Below, piece by piece: positions 15,731-20,009 of a stretch of 22,315 nt of DNA (within the stretch, counting starts at the first letter, position 1; every line of letters begins with the position of its first letter). Origin of the DNA: Pseudomonadota bacterium (lineage in GTDB: Bacteria > Pseudomonadota > Gammaproteobacteria > Steroidobacterales > Steroidobacteraceae). Location: assembly GCA_003242495.1 (NCBI GenBank), contig QGUO01000006.1, positions 1 through 22,315 of the forward strand, read 5' to 3'. The notes below the pieces were generated by a model. The model was not told where the DNA came from. It saw only the letters and a program-made list of their open reading frames with translations, and ran no database searches. Made by a program: the position numbers and the translations under genes.

Positions 15731-16288
15731 CTAGCGGGATGCGGCGTTCCCTGGCGGCGACAGCGAATCTCCACCGGCAGGCGCGGCCGCCACGTGCGCT
15801 GCATCCTCGCCCAACAGGTCCACCAGGCGATCCCGCGCGCGGGCGATGCGGCTCTTGATGGTTCCCACGGCGCATTCGCAGACCTCCGCCGCTTCTTCGT
15901 AAGACAATCCCGTCGAACAGACTAGCACGAGCGCCTCGCGCTGGTCCGGAGGCAGCTGTTGCAGAGCGCGTGTGAGGTCACGCAATTGCAGCTTCACGTC
16001 GTGATCGGGCGACACCGAGAGCTGAGCGGCGCACACCCCTTCAGGGTCCTCCACCTCGAACTTGCGATGGCGCAGCTCCGAGTAGTAGCAGTTGCGCAAG
16101 ATGGTGAACAGCCAGGCCTTGAGATTGCTACCCGATTGAAACTGGCCGCGATTGGTCCACGCCTTGAGAACCGTGTCTTGCACCAGGTCGTCGGCGCGCG
16201 CCAGGTCTCCACACAACGAACGGCCGAAGGCGCGCAGCGCCGGCAACATGGCGGTGATCTGTTCCAGGAAGGGATCCGAAACCGTCAT
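15731..16288 (-). CDS. EcfG-like (ECF15-type) general stress response sigma factor
   Basis: The product has 185 residues. Sigma region 2 is at about 15-80, with ADDLVQDTVLKAW and NLKAWLFTILRNCYYSELRHRKFEV, the latter a hallmark of EcfG sigma factors. Region 4 is at about 105-158 (ALQQLPPDQREALVLV, TGLSYEEAAEVCECAVGTIK). The protein should direct RNA polymerase to GGAAC-N16/17-CGTT promoters and be held inactive by the NepR-like protein encoded just upstream. ATG at 16288 has GGGAG 7 nt upstream and lies 23 bp after the nepR-like stop. A tail of about 25 residues after region 4 is low complexity. The family match is strong. The symbol is given by similarity to alphaproteobacterial ecfG. Confidence 0.9.
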   Translation of the reverse strand: MTVSDPFLEQITAMLPALRAFGRSLCGDLARADDLVQDTVLKAWTNRGQFQSGSNLKAWLFTILRNCYYSELRHRKFEVEDPEGVCAAQLSVSPDHDVKLQLRDLTRALQQLPPDQREALVLVCSTGLSYEEAAEVCECAVGTIKSRIARARDRLVDLLGEDAAHVAAAPAGGDSLSPPGNAASR

Positions 16289-16311
16289 CAGTGCTCCCGC
16301 GCAGCCCCGCC

Positions 16312-16515
16312 TCAGGCGCCGCGCTCCTTGTCTTCGAGTTGCTTGAGCAGTGCCAGAAACTCGTCCGGGACCGGCTCTTCCATGACTTCAGTGAACATTC
16401 GCCGCAGGCGATTGCTCAGCCACTCGGGAATCTGTTCCGTGCTTTCGGCGCCGGATATCGGTTGCGGCTCCGGATTGATTTTCTCGCTCATGCTGATGGC
16501 TGACTCGGTGTCCAA
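16312..16515 (-). CDS. nepR: NepR-like anti-sigma factor
   Basis: This small acidic protein has about 67 residues. Its core, from IPEWLSNRLRRMFTEVMEEP through VPDEFLALLKQL (residues 29-60), matches the NepR pattern of two helices around an E.VPd.f..LL..L motif; the N-terminal third is disordered-looking. NepR binds and silences EcfG until phosphorylated PhyR, a sigma mimic, titrates it. Gene order (nepR-ecfG, divergent from phyR) is the classical one. Start choice: TTG 16515 has GCGAGG 6 nt upstream. ATG 16491 would give 59 residues but lacks a good ribosome site, and TTG 16521 directly abuts the GAGG. A perfect EcfG-type promoter lies 55 bp upstream. Confidence 0.85.
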   Translation of the reverse strand: MDTESAISMSEKINPEPQPISGAESTEQIPEWLSNRLRRMFTEVMEEPVPDEFLALLKQLEDKERGA

Positions 16516-16569
16516 CGGCAACCTCGCCGGTGGTCAGGATGTCGAATGGATGTACACTCCCCCTGGGTC

Positions 16570-16595
16570 AACGCCCGCACCGGACGCAAAGTTCC
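16570..16595 (-). promoter_or_regulatory. EcfG-type promoter of the nepR-ecfG-kinase operon
   Basis: On the minus strand GGAAC (16595-16591), 17 nt, then CGTT (16573-16570) is an exact fit to the alphaproteobacterial EcfG consensus GGAAC-N16/17-CGTT. The predicted transcript would start near 16563 with a leader of about 48 nt. This implies autoactivation of the operon. Confidence 0.8.
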
Positions 16596-16609
16596 TGAAG
16601 GGACGGAAC
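16591..16609. repeat. Back-to-back GTTCC-N9-GGAAC in the phyR/nepR intergenic region
   Basis: GTTCC at 16591-16595 and GGAAC at 16605-16609 form divergent -35-like elements separated by 9 nt. The left one belongs to the perfect promoter of the nepR-like gene. The right one points toward phyR but has no CGTT at 16-17 nt (ATAT or CATA instead), so it may be inactive or recognised differently. Confidence 0.5.
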
Positions 16610-16794
16610 TTTCGTCGGTCTCGTACATATTAGCTCTCTGCAGGCGGATCGGCGCGCCGCACTCTTCTCAAGACGCGCACGGCCGCCGCGAATCTCGAAT
16701 ATATTCTTTCCGTGCGCGGCCCCTCGTCCGGGTAACGGGGTCGCCACCGACGCGCTGGCGGTACCGCGACAAGTACGATTCCAGGAGTTCCGAG

Positions 16795-17565
16795 ATGGCG
16801 TTAGCCCATGCGATTGCAGAACATCTGCCTTACCTGCGCCGTTACGCGCGCGCCGTGTGCGGCACCCAGGCAAGCGGCGATGCCTATGTCCGCGCGTGCC
16901 TGGAGGCCATCGTCGCCGACAGCTCGGTGCTGCCGGCCGATCTGTCGCCGCGCGTCGGTTTGTACCGGCTGTTCCATGCGATGTGGGGCGCGACCGACAT
17001 CGAGCAGCGTCCGATCGGCGAAACGAGCGGCGAGACCATGGTCGAGCGACGCCTCGAGCAGCTCACTCCCGCGCGGCGCCAGGCGCTGCTGCTCACCGCG
17101 ATGGAAGGCTTCAACGTGAGCGAGACGGCGCGCATCCTCGACGTCGACGAATCCACGGTGATGACCATGGTGCGCCAGGCGGTGGACGAAATCTCCCAGC
17201 AACCGCGCACCCGCGTGCTCATCATCGAGGACGAGCCCATCATCTCCCTCGATCTGCAAAGCATCGTACGCGAGATGGGACACACCGTGGCAGCCATCGC
17301 GACCACGCGCGACGAAGCCGTGGCGGCCGCCCGGCGCACCGAGCCCGGGCTGGTGCTCGCCGACATCAAGCTGGCCGATGGCAGCTCGGGCATCGACGCG
17401 GTTCGCCAGATCCTGAGCGAGCTGGACGTGCCCATCATCTTCGTCACCGCCTACCCGGAGCGCCTGCTCACCGGCGAGCGACCCGAGCCGACGTTCCTGG
17501 TGACCAAGCCCTTCGCACCGGAGACGGTGCGCGTGGCGGTGAGCCAGGCACTGCTGTTCTCCTGA
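16795..17565 (+). CDS. phyR: PhyR-like response regulator (sigma-like domain + receiver)
   Basis: The 256-residue protein starts at ATG 16795 with AGGAG 8 nt upstream. Residues 1-135 form an ECF-sigma-like domain (LPYLRRYARAVCGTQASGD, LTPARRQALLLTAMEGFNVS, ARILDVDESTV) that lacks a true promoter-recognition role in this family. Residues 139-254 are a receiver domain: acidic pair E145/D146, phosphoacceptor D190, T218 and K238, with the characteristic PERLLTGERPEPTFLVTKPF block. When phosphorylated, PhyR binds NepR and frees EcfG. It is transcribed divergently from the nepR-ecfG-kinase operon, about 280 bp from the nepR-like start. That gap holds the EcfG promoter and no other gene. Confidence 0.95.
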   Translation: MALAHAIAEHLPYLRRYARAVCGTQASGDAYVRACLEAIVADSSVLPADLSPRVGLYRLFHAMWGATDIEQRPIGETSGETMVERRLEQLTPARRQALLLTAMEGFNVSETARILDVDESTVMTMVRQAVDEISQQPRTRVLIIEDEPIISLDLQSIVREMGHTVAAIATTRDEAVAAARRTEPGLVLADIKLADGSSGIDAVRQILSELDVPIIFVTAYPERLLTGERPEPTFLVTKPFAPETVRVAVSQALLFS

Positions 17566-17646
17566 TCGGCGGCCGCGGATCGTACCGGGATGCACGGGTC
17601 GGTCCGTGGATGGCTCGACGAGGCTCATGGGTGATGCCCGTGGATG

Positions 17647-17673
17647 GGCCTGCCGCGACTCGACAGGCAGGCC
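17647..17673. terminator. Hairpin between convergent phyR and DUF1328 genes
   Basis: GGCCTGCC (17647-17654) and GGCAGGCC (17666-17673) form a perfect 8-bp GC-rich stem with an 11-nt loop in the 144-bp convergent gap. There is no T-tract on either strand, so it could be a bidirectional hairpin terminator or simply a stem that protects 3' ends. Confidence 0.45.
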
Positions 17674-17709
17674 TCGCACCGTGATCGTCGGCGGCGCCAC
17701 CGGCGGCCG

Positions 17710-17886
17710 CTAGATCGGCGGCGGTCGGCCGCGACTCGCGCCGACCACCAGCGCCACCAGGGTCAGCGCCAGGAACACAAAGAACAGGACTTTCGCGAAG
17801 CCTGCCGCCGCGCCCGCCACCGTCGTGAAGCCCAGCATCGCCGCCACGATGGAGATGATGAAAAACGTCAGTGCCCATGCAAGCAT
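17710..17886 (-). CDS. DUF1328/UPF0391 family small membrane protein
   Basis: The 58-residue protein has two hydrophobic helices (about 4-24 and 30-50). MLAWALTFFIISIVAAMLGF and the AGAAAGFAKVLFFVFLAL block are diagnostic of the DUF1328 family (E. coli YtjA group). The family's function is not established; members are often stress-induced. AGGAG lies about 9 nt before the ATG at 17886. An EcfG-like promoter about 120 bp upstream, back to back with a perfect one, suggests control by the sigma factor encoded 1.4 kb away. The gene is convergent with phyR. Confidence 0.92.
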   Translation of the reverse strand: MLAWALTFFIISIVAAMLGFTTVAGAAAGFAKVLFFVFLALTLVALVVGASRGRPPPI

Positions 17887-18007
17887 AAGCTTCGCTCCTC
17901 GAGGCACCCGCCGGTCACGACGACGTTGCTCGTGACTCGGGCTCCTTACCGCCCGGCCGCAACAGCCCTGCGCCAGACGGTCCTGCGGCATCGCACCGCA
18001 AGAACCT

Positions 18008-18032
18008 AACTCCCTCCCGCAACCGCGGTTCC
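18008..18032 (-). promoter_or_regulatory. Probable EcfG-type promoter of the DUF1328 gene
   Basis: On the minus strand GGAAC (18032-18028), 16 nt, then AGTT (18011-18008) fits the spacing range with one -10 mismatch. The leader to the ATG at 17886 would be about 110 nt. Its GGAAC lies 13 nt from the opposing GGAAC of the plus-strand promoter. Confidence 0.5.
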
Positions 18033-18045
18033 CTGTGGCTCGGCA

Positions 18046-18071
18046 GGAACATCGGATAGCCTGTGCACGTT
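18046..18071 (+). promoter_or_regulatory. EcfG-type promoter of the small lipoprotein gene
   Basis: GGAAC (18046-18050), 17 nt, then CGTT (18068-18071) is a perfect consensus match. The ATG at 18104 is 33 bp further on, with TGGAGA as the ribosome site. Spacer length is identical to that of the nepR-operon promoter. Confidence 0.8.
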
Positions 18072-18103
18072 TTGCGTATCCGTTCCAACGCTGGAGAATA
18101 CGC

Positions 18104-18289
18104 ATGACGACCGCGATCAAAGCATTGAGCGCCAGCATGGCGGCGCTGCTGCTCGGGGCCGGATTGGCCGGTTGCGAGCGGGAGGGACCGCTCGAGCGGG
18201 CCGGGGAGGAAGCGGATGAGACCGTCGAAGACGTACGCCAGGGGTTGGATGACACAGCCGACCGGCTGCGCGACGAGCGCGAGCGCTGA
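18104..18289 (+). CDS. Small stress lipoprotein (entericidin-like size), likely EcfG-dependent
   Basis: The 61-residue protein has a lipoprotein signal ending in LAGC (Cys24). The mature peptide of 38 residues is highly charged and helical (EADETVEDVRQGLDDTADRL). ATG 18104 has TGGAGA about 8 nt upstream. Small lipoproteins of this kind (entericidin-like or apolipoprotein-like) are usual outputs of envelope and general stress sigma factors, but this mature sequence is not the entericidin motif. Its promoter matches the EcfG consensus exactly. The following four-cysteine protein overlaps its 3' end. Confidence 0.85.
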   Translation: MTTAIKALSASMAALLLGAGLAGCEREGPLERAGEEADETVEDVRQGLDDTADRLRDERER

Positions 18290-18650
18290 ACCGTTCCGAC
18301 ACGGCCGGCCCAGCCATGCCGGTCGTGTCGTCTCGTGCCTGCTCGGCATGCTGGCTGCGGTACACGTTCCGTGGAGCGCGCAGGCGGCGGATGAGGATGA
18401 GCAAGCCGTGCTGGCCCTCGAGAAACGCTGCGAAGAAGCCCGCGAAGCCCGGCTCAAACCGCTGCGCGAAGCGGAAATCGCCAAGTGCAAGGCCAACAAG
18501 CGCAACGATCCCGACTACTGTGAGCGCTTCTGGCGCGACTACGGCAATCCCGTGCGCCTGCCCAACGGCCGCATGTCGCCGCGGCTGCTCGACGACCTGC
18601 CCGAATGCGTGGCGGCGTATCGCGCCCGCCGGGCGCTCGCCTTCAAGTGA
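18249..18650 (+). CDS. Secreted four-cysteine hypothetical protein
   Basis: ATG 18249, with AGGGG 5 nt upstream, gives 133 residues and overlaps the lipoprotein gene by 41 bp; a start at 18216 is also possible. A long signal region with hydrophobic core at about 27-42 ends in WSAQA, then A. The mature part has exactly four Cys (61, 80, 91, 120), with KCKANKRNDPDYCERFWRDYG and LLDDLPEC. This suggests two disulfides in the periplasm. I think similar short hypotheticals exist in other gammaproteobacteria but cannot name a family. It may be expressed from the EcfG promoter through the lipoprotein transcript. It overlaps the convergent hydrolase gene by 8 bp. Confidence 0.7.
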   Translation: MTQPTGCATSASAEPFRHGRPSHAGRVVSCLLGMLAAVHVPWSAQAADEDEQAVLALEKRCEEAREARLKPLREAEIAKCKANKRNDPDYCERFWRDYGNPVRLPNGRMSPRLLDDLPECVAAYRARRALAFK

Positions 18651-19545
18651 CCTGAGTCGTCAGGAACCGTTCGATCAACGTCGCGACCGCGTCCGGACGC
18701 TCGTGATGCAGCATGTGCCCGGCATCGGGCACTCTGGCGTAGGTGAGATCGCGGATCAGCGTACGCATGCGCGTCTCCTCGATGAGCGCGCCCAGGCGCG
18801 CCACGAACGGCGACTCCGCGCCGATCACGAACAACAGCGGCGCGGTGATGGCACGCCAGCAGGCCTCGGCCTGCTCGCGCTGATACAGGATGGGATTGAT
18901 GCGCCGATGGCGCGGATCGGCACGTAGCCCGATGCGCCCGTCGGGCATGGGCCGCCCCCAGGTGCGGGCGATGAATTCCAGGCGGTCCGGCGGCGTGCGC
19001 GGGTTGCGTGCCGCAAGCACGCGCACGAGGCCCGCATAATCGTCATAGGTCGCGAAAGGGCTGCCGGCCCGCACATCATCCAGCCACCGACGATAGCGCT
19101 GCGGCGCCGTTTCGGGATCGGTACGCGGCAAGCCGAACCCCTCGAGGCTCACCACACGACGGATGCGCTGCGGCCTGATTCCGGCATACAGCATGGCGAT
19201 ATTGCCGCCCATGCTGTGGCCGATCAGATCGAGCGGTGCGTCGGGGGAGAGTCGATCGATGATGGCATCGAGATCGGCCAGATAGTCGGGGAACCAGTAG
19301 CCATCCTGTGCCCAGGCGGTACGCCCGAAGCCGCGCAGATCGAAGGCCACCAGGGTGTGCCGCGGCGGCAGACAGTCGACCAGGAACTGAAAGGTCTCGC
19401 CGGTATCGCCCCAGCCATGTACCAGCAGGATGGGTTGTGGGTCGTGACCCGGCCAGCGGTAGAACTGATGATCGAGCCCGCGGATCCGTACCGTTTCGAG
19501 CTGCGCCGCGCGACGCGCAGCGTAGGGGCGCACCGGGGAGGACAT
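18643..19545 (-). CDS. Alpha/beta hydrolase
   Basis: The 300-residue protein has the alpha/beta hydrolase landmarks: oxyanion-loop motif VHGWGDTG (42-49), FDLRGFGRT after strand 4, nucleophile elbow GHSMGG with Ser111, and catalytic His277 in DAGHMLHHERP. The acid residue is uncertain (an IGAESPF line occupies its usual region). No signal peptide is seen, so it is probably cytoplasmic. The substrate is not predictable; esterase or lactonase-like activity is typical for the fold. ATG at 19545 lacks a clear Shine-Dalgarno. A strong hairpin separates it from the upstream histone-like gene, so it probably has its own promoter. Confidence 0.9.
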   Translation of the reverse strand: MSSPVRPYAARRAAQLETVRIRGLDHQFYRWPGHDPQPILLVHGWGDTGETFQFLVDCLPPRHTLVAFDLRGFGRTAWAQDGYWFPDYLADLDAIIDRLSPDAPLDLIGHSMGGNIAMLYAGIRPQRIRRVVSLEGFGLPRTDPETAPQRYRRWLDDVRAGSPFATYDDYAGLVRVLAARNPRTPPDRLEFIARTWGRPMPDGRIGLRADPRHRRINPILYQREQAEACWRAITAPLLFVIGAESPFVARLGALIEETRMRTLIRDLTYARVPDAGHMLHHERPDAVATLIERFLTTQVT

Positions 19546-19566
19546 CGCGCGGACTTTGCGGAAGGA

Positions 19567-19594
19567 CCGGCTGCCCGCCGGGGCGGGCAGCCGG
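19567..19594 (-). terminator. Strong hairpin terminator after the histone-like gene
   Basis: CCGGCTGCCCG (19567-19577) pairs perfectly with CGGGCAGCCGG (19584-19594) around a 6-nt loop, 10 bp past the stop at 19605. Only a short T-poor tail (TCCTTCC) follows, so termination may be partial. Confidence 0.65.
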
Positions 19595-19604
19595 CCAATG
19601 CGCG

Positions 19605-19904
19605 TTATTGCGGCACGCGCACGATGCTGGTCGCTGCCTGCTTCGTGCGGCGCTGCTTGCGCGCAGCGCGCTTCTTCGGGGCCTTCTTGGTGGCCTTCTT
19701 GGCAGCCTTCTTGGCGACCTTCTTGGCTACCTTCTTGGCGACTTTCTTCTTGCTGACCTTCTTCTTGGCGACCTTCTTACGAGCAGGCGCCTTGACCTTG
19801 GCGACCTTCTTCTTGGCGACCTTCTTGGCCACCTTCTTGGCGACCTTCTTGGCTACCTTCTTCTTGCTTACCTTCTTCTTCGCTGCCTTCTTACGCGTTG
19901 CCAC
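19605..19904 (-). CDS. Histone H1-like lysine/alanine-rich DNA-binding protein
   Basis: The 99-residue protein consists almost entirely of Lys, Ala and Val in KKVAKK/KKKVSKK units up to about residue 80, then an Arg/Lys segment and a short tail (TKQAATSIVRVPQ). It resembles bacterial H1-like proteins (AlgP/HctB/BpH1 type) that coat DNA through electrostatic contacts. The start is GTG 19904 with GGAGG 7 nt upstream. The repeated aag/acc-type codons make the gene a set of near-repeats, so length may vary between strains. It is transcribed divergently from the kinase-TPR gene and ends at a strong hairpin. The repeat units differ in sequence, which argues against an assembly artefact. Confidence 0.88.
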   Translation of the reverse strand: MATRKKAAKKKVSKKKVAKKVAKKVAKKVAKKKVAKVKAPARKKVAKKKVSKKKVAKKVAKKVAKKAAKKATKKAPKKRAARKQRRTKQAATSIVRVPQ

Positions 19905-19936
19905 TTTGGCACCTCCGGGTTAGTCCCACGATTTTT

Positions 19937-19991
19937 GGTTTGCTTTCGGCGAAAATCGCCGCGCGCAATTATTACATGCCCGAAGCAAACC
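19937..19991. repeat. Nested inverted repeats between histone-like and kinase-TPR genes
   Basis: An outer pair, GGTTTGCTT (19937-19945, then TCGG) and CCGAAGCAAACC (19980-19991), can form a 12-bp stem with one bulge. Within it CGGCGA (19947-19952) and TCGCCG (19956-19961) form a 15-bp palindrome with a 3-nt centre. The element fills most of the 105-bp divergent promoter region and could be an operator or an RNA structure. Confidence 0.55.
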
Positions 19992-20009
19992 TGGGGCATC
20001 ATTACTCAC

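Noticed and set aside
19605..19904. Lysine-rich frame as a non-coding repeat array or its antisense Phe/Leu-rich frame as a membrane protein
   Set aside because: GTG with GGAGG at ideal spacing, a normal C-terminal tail and a terminator hairpin support the minus-strand H1-like gene.
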